Source of the DNA: Clostridia bacterium
Lineage (GTDB): Bacteria > Bacillota > Clostridia > Christensenellales > Borkfalkiaceae
Length of the DNA: 21,157 bases
NCBI GenBank assembly: GCA_017503885.1
Contig: JAFVSF010000104.1
Span: 1-21,157, forward strand
Direction: 5' to 3'
The notes under the pieces are model-generated. The model had not been told where the DNA came from, searched no databases, and was given only the letters and a program-made list of their open reading frames with translations. The first letter of the stretch is position 1; each line of letters opens with the position of its first letter. Positions 7,203 to 14,788 of the stretch are shown piece by piece. The position numbers and the translations under genes were made by a program.

Positions 7203-7216
7203 GTATAAGGTTTATC

Positions 7217-7247
7217 TCGGTGAAAGGGTATTTACCCAACACGCCGA
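7217..7247 (+). promoter_or_regulatory. 5' hairpin in the nifJ leader
   Basis: TCGGTG (7217-7222) pairs with CGCCGA (7242-7247), and inside it GGGT (7226-7229) pairs with ACCC (7234-7237), with an AAA/AACA internal loop between. It begins within ten bases of the predicted 5' end, where hairpins often protect mRNA from decay. It matches no riboswitch I recognise. Confidence 0.45.
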
Positions 7248-7293
7248 CTCTAATAATCAAAAAAATTTTATTTTATACATGGAGGTTACTTAA

Positions 7294-10200
7294 ATGAAAG
7301 TAATGACTATCGACGGTAACACCGCTGCGAGCCACGTTGCGTACGCGTTCTCAGAAGTAGCGGCTATTTACCCGATCACTCCCTCTTCTCCAATGGCAGA
7401 AGTAGCGGATGAATGGGCAACTGCTAACAGAACCAATATGTTTGGTCAAACTTTAAGACTTGCTGAAATGCAATCTGAAGCAGGTGCTGCAGGTGCAGTT
7501 CACGGATCTCTTTCAGCTGGTGCGTTGACCGTAACTTATACGGCTTCTCGAGGCTTACTCCTTATGATCCCTAACATGCACAAGATTTCAGGCGAACTCC
7601 TTCCTTGCGTATTCCACGTAAGTGCAAGAGCTCTCGCTGCTCACTCTCTTAACATTTTCGGCGATCATTCAGACGTTATGGCTTGTCGTCAAACTGGTTT
7701 TGCTATGATGGCTTCTAACTCTGTTCAAGAAGTTATGGACTTAGCACTCGTTTCTCACCTTGCTACCTTAAAGTCTAAAGTTCCTTTCCTTCATTTCTTC
7801 GATGGTTTTAGAACTAGCCACGAAGTTTCTAAGATTGAAGCTATCGACTACGAGGATATGAGAAAACTCGTTGATATGAAAGACGTTGAAGATTTCAGAT
7901 CAAGAGCATTAAACCCAGATCATCCAATTCAAAAGGGTACTGCTCAAAACAGTGACACTTACTTCCAAAACAGAGAAACTGCTAACAAATACTACGAAGC
8001 AACTCCTGCTATCGTTCAAAAGATGATGGACAAGGTTTCTGCTTTAACTGGTAGAAGTTATCACCTTTTCGACTACGTTGGTGCTCCAGATGCTGAAAAC
8101 GTAATCGTTGTTATGGGTAGTGGTGCTGACGCTATTGAAGAAACTATCAACAAGATGCTTACCGAAGGTCATAAGGTTGGTATGGTTAAAGTTAGACTTT
8201 ACAGACCATTTGCAACTAAAGCTTTCTTAAAGGCACTTCCAAAGACTACTAAGAAGATTGCCGTTCTTGACAGAACAAAAGAACCTGGCTCACTTGGCGA
8301 ACCTCTTTATCTCGACGTTTGTACAGCACTTTTAGAAAACAACAAGAAGAAAATCAAGGTTGTTGGTGGTAGATATGGTCTTGGTTCTAAAGAGTTTAAC
8401 CCATCTATGGTTTACGCTGTTTACAAAAACCTTGAACAAGCAAATCCAAAGAACCACTTCACTGTTGGTATTTATGATGACCTTACCAACACTTCTCTTG
8501 ATTTCTCTACTCAATACAATGCTGCTCCAGAAGGCACTGTAAGCTGTAAGTTCTACGGTCTTGGCTCAGACGGTACTGTTGGTGCTAACAAGAACTCAAT
8601 CAAGATTATCGGTGACCACACTGATATGTACGCTCAAGGTTATTTCTTCTACGACTCTAAGAAGTCTGGTGGTATAACCGTATCTCACCTCCGTTTTGGT
8701 AAAACTCCTATCCAATCTTCTTACCTTATCGACGCTGCAGACTTCATCGCATGTTCTCAACCTTCATACGTAACTAGATACGATATGGTTTCTGACCTTA
8801 AAGACGGTGGTAAATTCCTCCTTAACTGTGAATGGGATACCGTAGAAGCACTTTCTAAGAACCTTCCTGCTACTATGAAGCAAGAATTGGCTAGAAAGCA
8901 CGCTAAACTCTACGTTATCGACGCTATAAAGATTGCTCAAGGCATTGGTCTTGGTGGAAGAACAAACGCTATCATGCAAGCTGCTTTCTTCAAGATTAAC
9001 CCTGAAATCATGCCTTATGCTGAAGCTGAAGACTGGATGAAACAATACGTTAAGAAGTCTTACGGCAAGAAAGGCGATGCAGTTGTTAATATGAACTACG
9101 CTGCAATCGACAAGGCATCTTCTGAACTTAAAGAAATCGCTGTTCCTGCTGACTGGGCTACTGCTACTGACGGTGCTGACCCTGCAAAAGTTGCTGACGA
9201 CGAATACTTCAAGGCAGTTGTTCACCCAATCCTTACCTTAAAGGGTGACAAACTTCCTTCTTCTGCATTTAATGCTGACGGTTCTGTTCCTACTGGTACT
9301 ACCAAGTTCGAAAAACGTGGTGTTGCAGTTAAAGTTCCTGCTTGGAATGCTGACAACTGTATCCAATGTAACCAATGTGCTTTCGTTTGTCCTCACGCTT
9401 GTTACCGTCCTGTTCTTATTAAAGAAGGCAGTGAAAGACCTGCAAGCTTTAAGACTAAGGCTGCAATCGGTATGAAGGGCTATGAATACAGAATGCAAGT
9501 TAGCCCACTTGATTGTATGGGTTGTGAAGTATGTGCTACTGTTTGTCCTACTAAGGAAGACAAGAGAGCAATCACTATGGTTACTTTAGAATCTGCAGCT
9601 CAAGAAGAAACCGTAAACTACGAATTCAGTGAAACTGTTCCAGCAGTTGATACTACTACTGCATTCAAGCCTACTACCGTTAAGGGTTCACAATTCAACA
9701 AGCCTTTATTCGAGTTCTCTGGTGCTTGTGCAGGCTGTGGCGAAACTCCATATATTAAGGTTATTACTCAATTATTCGGTGACAGAATGATAGTTGCTAA
9801 CGCAACTGGTTGTTCTTCTATCTACGGTGGTTCTTCTCCAACGTGTCCTTACACTAAGAACGCTGAAGGTAAAGGTCCTGCTTGGGCAAACAGCTTATTC
9901 GAAGATAACGCTGAATACGGTTACGGATTTAACCTTGCTTATACTCAAAGACGTGCTAAACTCGCTGACATTATGAGAAGAGCACTTGACCTCAATCTCC
10001 GTGGTAGAGTTGGCGAAGCATTCAAACTTTGGCTTGAAAACAAGAAGAGTGCAGATATTACTAAACAAGTTGCTAAGACTTTAGAAATCGCTCTTCCATC
10101 TGCTATCAAGAACAATAAGGGTGAACTTAAAGAACTCCTTAAAGAAGTTGAAAAGAGCCTTGACTGCGTAATCAAGAAGTCTATCTGGATTATCGGTGGT

Positions 10201-10818
10201 GACGGTTGGGCTTACGATATCGGTTACGGTGGTCTTGACCACGTACTCGCTATGGGCGAAGACGTTAACGTTTTAGTTGTAGACACCGAAGTTTACTCTA
10301 ACACTGGTGGCCAAGCAAGTAAAGCTACTCCTACCGGTTCTGTTGCTAAATTCGCAGCAGGTGGTAAGAGAGTTAAGAAAAAGGACCTTGGTATGATGGC
10401 TATGAGCTACGGCTACGTTTACGTTGCACAATGCTCTATGGGTGCTAACAAGCAACAATTCCTCAACGCTATCGTAGAGGCTGAAGCTTACGACGGACCT
10501 TCACTTCTTATCTGTTACGCTCCATGTATCAACCACGGTATCAAGATGTCTAACTCTCAACTTGAAGGCAAGAAGGCTGTTGACGCTGGTTACTGGCATC
10601 TTTACAGATACAACCCAGAAAAGGTTGGCACAGACGTAAATCCATTCACTCTTGACAGTAAAGATCCTACTGCAAGCTATAAGGATTTCCTCCTTGGCGA
10701 AAATCGTTATGCTACGTTAAAGAAATCTCAACCAGAAGTTGCTGAAAAACTCTTTGACGCTGCTGAAGAAGAAAACACTGCAAGACTCAACTCTTATAAA
10801 AGACTTGCTAATAAATAA
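7294..10818 (+). CDS. nifJ: Pyruvate:ferredoxin (flavodoxin) oxidoreductase
   Basis: This enzyme oxidises pyruvate with CoA to acetyl-CoA and CO2 and reduces ferredoxin or flavodoxin; it is central to anaerobic energy metabolism in Clostridia. The single chain of 1174 residues is the usual length. The N-terminal half holds the pyrimidine-binding thiamine domain (AIYPITPSSPMAEVADEWA, about 25-43), followed by the transketolase C-like domain and the gamma domain (GLGSDGTVGANKNSIKIIG, about 425). Two ferredoxin-type 4Fe-4S motifs lie at C689-IQ-C-NQ-C...CP and C741-MG-C-EV-C...CP. The C-terminal thiamine domain starts with the proximal-cluster cysteines C812 and C815 and includes GDGWAYDIGYGG and SNTGGQASKATP. 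A GGAGGT site precedes the ATG. Codon use is strongly biased (AAC, TTC, AAG, GTT, CTT) compared with neighbours, a sign of high expression. It is monocistronic. Confidence 0.98.
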   Translation: MKVMTIDGNTAASHVAYAFSEVAAIYPITPSSPMAEVADEWATANRTNMFGQTLRLAEMQSEAGAAGAVHGSLSAGALTVTYTASRGLLLMIPNMHKISGELLPCVFHVSARALAAHSLNIFGDHSDVMACRQTGFAMMASNSVQEVMDLALVSHLATLKSKVPFLHFFDGFRTSHEVSKIEAIDYEDMRKLVDMKDVEDFRSRALNPDHPIQKGTAQNSDTYFQNRETANKYYEATPAIVQKMMDKVSALTGRSYHLFDYVGAPDAENVIVVMGSGADAIEETINKMLTEGHKVGMVKVRLYRPFATKAFLKALPKTTKKIAVLDRTKEPGSLGEPLYLDVCTALLENNKKKIKVVGGRYGLGSKEFNPSMVYAVYKNLEQANPKNHFTVGIYDDLTNTSLDFSTQYNAAPEGTVSCKFYGLGSDGTVGANKNSIKIIGDHTDMYAQGYFFYDSKKSGGITVSHLRFGKTPIQSSYLIDAADFIACSQPSYVTRYDMVSDLKDGGKFLLNCEWDTVEALSKNLPATMKQELARKHAKLYVIDAIKIAQGIGLGGRTNAIMQAAFFKINPEIMPYAEAEDWMKQYVKKSYGKKGDAVVNMNYAAIDKASSELKEIAVPADWATATDGADPAKVADDEYFKAVVHPILTLKGDKLPSSAFNADGSVPTGTTKFEKRGVAVKVPAWNADNCIQCNQCAFVCPHACYRPVLIKEGSERPASFKTKAAIGMKGYEYRMQVSPLDCMGCEVCATVCPTKEDKRAITMVTLESAAQEETVNYEFSETVPAVDTTTAFKPTTVKGSQFNKPLFEFSGACAGCGETPYIKVITQLFGDRMIVANATGCSSIYGGSSPTCPYTKNAEGKGPAWANSLFEDNAEYGYGFNLAYTQRRAKLADIMRRALDLNLRGRVGEAFKLWLENKKSADITKQVAKTLEIALPSAIKNNKGELKELLKEVEKSLDCVIKKSIWIIGGDGWAYDIGYGGLDHVLAMGEDVNVLVVDTEVYSNTGGQASKATPTGSVAKFAAGGKRVKKKDLGMMAMSYGYVYVAQCSMGANKQQFLNAIVEAEAYDGPSLLICYAPCINHGIKMSNSQLEGKKAVDAGYWHLYRYNPEKVGTDVNPFTLDSKDPTASYKDFLLGENRYATLKKSQPEVAEKLFDAAEEENTARLNSYKRLANK

Positions 10819-10841
10819 TTAGTTTTCTTAAAATAAAACTT

Positions 10842-10874
10842 ACGCCCCACGGCAAATTGCCGTGGGGCGTTTTC
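10842..10874 (+). terminator. Strong terminator of nifJ
   Basis: A 12-pair GC-rich perfect stem, CGCCCCACGGCA with TGCCGTGGGGCG, and an AAT loop is followed by TTTT. It lies 24 bases beyond the stop codon. Confidence 0.93.
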
Positions 10875-10919
10875 ATTATTATATGGTTCTCATTATTATA
10901 TAATTAAGCACGTATAAAA

Positions 10920-10946
10920 TGGCGAGCACGAATTTCATGCTCGCCA
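10920..10946 (-). terminator. Terminator of the recF-cysK-mrp-membrane protein run
   Basis: TGGCGAGCA (10920-10928) and TGCTCGCCA (10938-10946) form a nine-pair stem; on the minus strand it is followed by ATTTTAT. It lies five bases after the stop of the last minus-strand gene and faces the nifJ terminator. Confidence 0.8.
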
Positions 10947-10951
10947 CAATA

Positions 10952-11698
10952 CTATTTACTGTTTTTAAGAAGGTGATTATATACCCAAAGTCCTACGCCA
11001 AATAATGCCAATAGACTGAGCCACACCGTAAGTATGATTGGCAAAATATCGTCGAATATATAACCTATCATTTTTATCATTACGCCCGTTTCAAATTCCC
11101 AGTTGCCGTCAAATAGCATTTTATGGAAGATGTCAAACGCTTTATCGAAGTTTGTTATCGCAACTACACCCGTTATAAAAAGTGCTAATACTACGCCTAT
11201 AAGCGTGTAAATAGGCACTTTTCTACAATTTGTGTAATATCCTTTTCGCTTTATAATGCCAAGACAAAGCGTTGCTATAAAAACTACAACCGAAACAAAT
11301 ACAGTTATAAGTCCTTTTCCAAAAACCTTTTTTACGTCTTGCATATGGCTTATTTCATCTGCACGGTAAAGTTGCATTTTATACCCATCTACCGTAGGAT
11401 TTAAGTCGTCTTCTAAATAAAGGCAGTATCTAACGGCGTGTAGCATAACGGCAACCAACTCTTCCTCGGTCATATCTATAACGAAACGAGCCGTTTTTTC
11501 ATCTTGTATGGAATACGCATTACGCTTTACGTAATAGAGTGCAGTTTTGCCGTTTGAATCAACCTCGGTAAACCTCGCACGATAAAACGCCTTGCTCGTT
11601 GCTGGAATAAGTATTGCCACAAACCCCGAAATGATTACAAACGAAAGGACGAAAAGAACTGCTCCAACTTTGCTTAAAATCTTCAAAAACCTATCCAT
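10952..11698 (-). CDS. TIGR01906/DUF1461-like integral membrane protein
   Basis: A 248-residue membrane protein with a hydrophobic helix at about 11-33, a large outward or lumenal segment (about 35-125), then helices at about 130-152, 161-182 and 212-241. The spaced motifs EISHMQDVKKVF (about 115-126) and FHKMLFDGNWEF (about 190-201), followed by DDILP, match the TIGR01906 type of Firmicutes membrane protein; this is by recall, not a search. The function of this family is unknown. It starts seven bases after the mrp stop with no clear Shine-Dalgarno, suggesting translational coupling, and is the last gene of a four-gene run ending at a terminator. Confidence 0.7.
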   Translation of the reverse strand: MDRFLKILSKVGAVLFVLSFVIISGFVAILIPATSKAFYRARFTEVDSNGKTALYYVKRNAYSIQDEKTARFVIDMTEEELVAVMLHAVRYCLYLEDDLNPTVDGYKMQLYRADEISHMQDVKKVFGKGLITVFVSVVVFIATLCLGIIKRKGYYTNCRKVPIYTLIGVVLALFITGVVAITNFDKAFDIFHKMLFDGNWEFETGVMIKMIGYIFDDILPIILTVWLSLLALFGVGLWVYNHLLKNSK

Positions 11699-11705
11699 AG
11701 GTCGA

Positions 11706-12524
11706 TTAACCGCCTGTTATAACAGTAACAGCACCCTCTATCGGATCTCCCTCTATCTCTTCGATACGACCTTCATCAACTGCTTTAGAGAGTTTCTCGT
11801 CGATGGCAAGTCTGCCAAGTATAGGAAGAGAGTATTTGCCTGCAACCTCTTCTAACTTGCTCTTGCCGTAAGGGTAAATTTTTTCGCCACAACAAGGACA
11901 GGCGATATAACTCATATTCTCTATAAGACCTAAAACCTTAACGTCCATAAGTTCAGCCATTTTAACAGCCTTTTCTACTATCATAGAAACGAGGTCTTGA
12001 GGAGTGGTAACAACGACAATTCCATCTATTGGAAGAGATTGAAATACTGTAAGTGGCACGTCGCCTGTTCCTGGAGGCATATCAACGTACATAAAATCTA
12101 CTTCTTCCCATTCTACGTCGGTATAAAACTGCTTAACTGCACCACTTATAACCGGACCTCTCCATACGACTGGAGAGTTATCTTCATCTAATAATAGATT
12201 CATAGACATAAGTTTTACGCCTTGACTTGATACGACAGGATAAATTGTTGTACCATCTTCACTACCGTAGGCTTTTTCAGTTATACCAAACGCCTTTGGT
12301 ACGGATGGGCCTGTAATATCCGCGTCTAAAACGGCTACTTTATAGCCACGGCGAAGAGTTCCCACTGCTAAAAGGTCGGTAACCATTGACTTACCTACGC
12401 CACCTTTACCACTGACAACTGCAATCATTTTTCTTATTTTTGTAGTTGGCTTTGGAGTCGCCATAAAACTACTCTTTTCACATTTTTCCGTGCATGATGA
12501 ACAATCGTGATTACAACTACTCAT
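11706..12524 (-). CDS. mrp: Mrp/NBP35-type iron-sulfur carrier P-loop ATPase
   Basis: Mrp (ApbC) proteins bind and transfer 4Fe-4S clusters to apoproteins and hydrolyse ATP. The 272-residue protein carries the deviant Walker A motif SGKGGVGKS (38-46), the MMNLLL-like and VDMPPGTGD segments of the family, and the cluster-bridging CxxC at C209-C212 (CPCC). Its N-terminus is cysteine-rich (C4, C8, C11, C15), a form common in Clostridia and reminiscent of NBP35-type proteins; it may hold a second cluster. An AAAGGAG site precedes the ATG. It follows cysK by 33 bases. Cysteine supplied by that enzyme is the sulfur source for cluster assembly, so the two may be linked in function, but this is inference. 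Confidence 0.93.
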   Translation of the reverse strand: MSSCNHDCSSCTEKCEKSSFMATPKPTTKIRKMIAVVSGKGGVGKSMVTDLLAVGTLRRGYKVAVLDADITGPSVPKAFGITEKAYGSEDGTTIYPVVSSQGVKLMSMNLLLDEDNSPVVWRGPVISGAVKQFYTDVEWEEVDFMYVDMPPGTGDVPLTVFQSLPIDGIVVVTTPQDLVSMIVEKAVKMAELMDVKVLGLIENMSYIACPCCGEKIYPYGKSKLEEVAGKYSLPILGRLAIDEKLSKAVDEGRIEEIEGDPIEGAVTVITGG

Positions 12525-12557
12525 TGTATTTACTCCTTTTGTATTTATAGTTATATT

Positions 12558-13448
12558 TTATTTGTATAGGTTCAAGGACACATACCTATCCGCCCCATCG
12601 GCTGAAATAAATACAACTTTCTTTTTAGGATAAACAAGCGAGGCCTTTTTTGCTATAACGTAAGTAGCACCCGTAGAAACACCTAATTTTAAATTGTATT
12701 TTTGATAAAGTTCTTTTACCCCTTGATACGCCTCTTCTTCGGTTACGGGAAGAATCATATCTACAACACCTCTATCTAGAACTGGTGGAATTATATTTGA
12801 GCCTATACCAAAAATAGTATGATGCTCGCCCTTTCCGTTGTTTATAAGTGCAGATTTAGATGCTGTTGCTCCTATTATAATCTTGTTTTTACTTTGCTCT
12901 TTAAAATATCTGCCAAGCCCAGTTATAGTACCACCCGTGCCAACGCCGGCAACTACTACGTCTATATTTCCCTTAAAATAGTGGTCTATCTCGGGTGCAG
13001 TAGTTTTTTGGTGGGCTAATGGATTGTCTTCATTTTCAAACTGCGATAAAACGCAAGAATTTTCCATCTTGTCGTTTAATTTTTTTGCAAGGTCAATCGC
13101 ACTGTCTATTCCATCGCCCTCGGCAAGTTCAACCTTGCCTCCATAGGATTCTATCAATGAAATTCTCTCTTGCGTTACCCCTCTTGGCATAACGATAATC
13201 GACTTATAGCCAAGTTTTTGGCAAATGTACGCTATACCTATACCCGTATTGCCACTAGTTGGCTCAATAAAAGTTCCACCCTCTTTCACTAACCCTTTTT
13301 CTATTGCACCTTTTATCATATACAGTGCAGTTCGGTCTTTTATACTACCTGCTAAATTATAGCCCTCTAATTTTACGTAAAGATTGGTTTCCCCAAGCCT
13401 TTGAATAGGCGTATTGCCAATTTCTCTTTCTAACTCTTTAAGCGTCAT
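12558..13448 (-). CDS. cysK: Cysteine synthase family, PLP-dependent O-acetylserine sulfhydrylase
   Basis: The enzyme makes L-cysteine from O-acetylserine and sulfide. The 296 residues are slightly short for CysK (about 305-310). The PLP lysine is K37 in GSIKDRTA, the substrate loop is TSGNTGIG (64-71), the phosphate-binding glycine loop is GVGTGGTITG, and the C-terminal VFISADGADRY segment corresponds to the family's cofactor pocket. The substrate-loop sequence fits CysK or CysM and I cannot separate the two; cystathionine beta-synthase-like activity is also possible. Its ATG overlaps the recF stop by four bases (ATGA), showing translational coupling to a DNA repair gene, an unusual arrangement. 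Confidence 0.88.
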   Translation of the reverse strand: MTLKELEREIGNTPIQRLGETNLYVKLEGYNLAGSIKDRTALYMIKGAIEKGLVKEGGTFIEPTSGNTGIGIAYICQKLGYKSIIVMPRGVTQERISLIESYGGKVELAEGDGIDSAIDLAKKLNDKMENSCVLSQFENEDNPLAHQKTTAPEIDHYFKGNIDVVVAGVGTGGTITGLGRYFKEQSKNKIIIGATASKSALINNGKGEHHTIFGIGSNIIPPVLDRGVVDMILPVTEEEAYQGVKELYQKYNLKLGVSTGATYVIAKKASLVYPKKKVVFISADGADRYVSLNLYK

Positions 13449-14530
13449 ACAAGTTTACCACCTTCTACGACTATATTATTGTAGTTTTGGTAATTTGGTA
13501 CACAATCTGGCTCTGTACAAGTTATTATTGTTTGCATTTTTTTAACGTAATCTACAAGCCTTGCCCTTCTCTTTTTATCAAGTTCGCTCATAGCGTCGTC
13601 TAAAATAAGCACTGGATATTCGCCGAACTTTTCCCTAAATATCTCGGCTTCGGCAAGTTTTAACGCAATAGACGCAGTTCTTTGTTGACCTTGAGAGCCG
13701 TATGCCCTTACGTCTATGCCGTTTATTTTTATTTTTAAATCGTCTCTATGTGGTCCAACCGTCGTATAACCCGTTTCAATATCTTTTTCGGTACGCTCTG
13801 ATAAAACGGTTAAAAACTGAGTAAAAATCTCTTCCTCCGTACCTGCGTATTTATAGTCGCCTTTGACGGTTAAAACCTCTCCGCCACCCGTCACTTCTTC
13901 GTGAAGATAGCCTGCATACGGCGATAATAGTTTTATATATTCGTTTCTCTCGGCAATGATTTTAGCCCCTGCTTTTGCTAAACTGATATCCCAAACGGGA
14001 AGAGTGTCTAAAATAAGTTCTCTATCCTCGCTTTTTAGTAGATTATTTCTTTGCAAGAGTATTTTTTTATAAGTTTGCAAAGCGTAAAAATAACCCCTTG
14101 AAATTTGGGAGAGAGAAACGTCTAAAAATCTTCTTCTGTCTTCTGGTGCTTCTTGAATTAATTTTAATTCGCCTGGATTAAAAAATACCGAGTTTATATT
14201 ACCTAAAATTTCGCCAATTTTTTGAACTGGCACTTCGTTTACCTTGATTACCTTATTTTTATCTTCAAAAAAGTCAACGGCAACCGAAACTTCACCGTAA
14301 AGTGAACTTGCAACGCCTTTTATTTTAGCAAATTTTTCGCCGTGCTTTATCACTTGTTTTTCTTTTGACGCTCTAGGCGAATAACCGGTGCACAGAAAAA
14401 ATATAGCCTCTGCAGAATTGGTCTTGCCTTGAGCATTACCCCCACTGACTATATTGATACCCTCGCTATAATTAAACTCTGCTTGGGTGTAATTTCTGAA
14501 ATTTGTAAGTTGAAGATTTTTTATAATCAT
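13445..14530 (-). CDS. recF: DNA replication and repair protein RecF
   Basis: RecF is an SMC-like ATPase that, with RecO and RecR, loads RecA at single-strand gaps. The 361-residue protein is full length: N-terminal LTNFRNY, Walker A GGNAQGKT (30-37), the PEDRRRFLD motif, the ABC-type signature YGSQGQQRT, and Walker B VLILDDAMSELD near the C-terminus. RecF usually follows dnaN in the dnaA operon; here it is transcribed away from dnaA and dnaN is absent from the window. The ribosome-binding site is weak. A TATAAT (14583-14578, minus) lies about 50 bases upstream, but I see no good -35 for it. Confidence 0.96.
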   Translation of the reverse strand: MIIKNLQLTNFRNYTQAEFNYSEGINIVSGGNAQGKTNSAEAIFFLCTGYSPRASKEKQVIKHGEKFAKIKGVASSLYGEVSVAVDFFEDKNKVIKVNEVPVQKIGEILGNINSVFFNPGELKLIQEAPEDRRRFLDVSLSQISRGYFYALQTYKKILLQRNNLLKSEDRELILDTLPVWDISLAKAGAKIIAERNEYIKLLSPYAGYLHEEVTGGGEVLTVKGDYKYAGTEEEIFTQFLTVLSERTEKDIETGYTTVGPHRDDLKIKINGIDVRAYGSQGQQRTASIALKLAEAEIFREKFGEYPVLILDDAMSELDKKRRARLVDYVKKMQTIITCTEPDCVPNYQNYNNIVVEGGKLV

Positions 14531-14788
14531 TTTTCTTGCCCGATATTTAAGTCAAAACAATTGACAATCTTAAATTTATTATAGTATAATCAAATAACTA
14601 CGCGACACGCGTAATTCAAACTTATATATAATTATATATAATACAATAAAAATAGTAAAGTATTTTTTGGGCTTAGAATTGTTTAAATTTTTATTTTTAA
14701 CCTTTTAAGCCCTTTCTTCAACCAATTTGAAAAACAGTACAGACTACCCGATTGAATAAGTTCGGCGTAGCCTTGAAAAGAGGATAAA
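14531..14788. other. recF-dnaA intergenic region, possible replication origin
   Basis: This AT-rich divergent gap precedes dnaA, where bacterial origins often lie, and gene direction switches here from mainly minus to plus. It contains a perfect 20-bp palindrome of only A and T (14622-14641), a hairpin TACGCG-ACA-CGCGTA (14599-14613) and a seven-base inverted repeat GGGCTTA/TAAGCCC (14669-14675 and 14706-14712). The palindrome could be an unwinding element. I found no match to the DnaA box TTATCCACA within one mismatch on either strand, so origin function is uncertain. Confidence 0.35.
14561..14590 (+). promoter_or_regulatory. Promoter of dnaA-mnmG
   Basis: TTGACA (14561-14566) and TATAAT (14585-14590), both perfect consensus, are separated by 18 bases. 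The start is predicted near 14597, leaving a leader of about 190 bases that contains the hairpin and palindrome described for the intergenic region. Confidence 0.8.

Noticed and set aside
7209..7293. Thiamine pyrophosphate riboswitch before the thiamine-dependent nifJ
   Set aside because: The conserved CUGAGA and ACCC-UGAACCUGAU elements are absent and the leader is too short.
8764..9225. Minus-strand open frame of 153 codons
   Set aside because: It lies wholly inside nifJ, whose protein is unmistakable; the Val/Ser-rich translation reflects the biased codons read in reverse.
10873..10901. Short direct repeat of TCATTATTATAT
   Set aside because: It is only 12 bases of low-complexity AT sequence between two terminators.
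11697..11710. 14-base match ATAGGTCGATTAAC shared with 17113-17126 inside mnmG
   Set aside because: About one match of this length is expected by chance in 21 kb, and one copy is coding.
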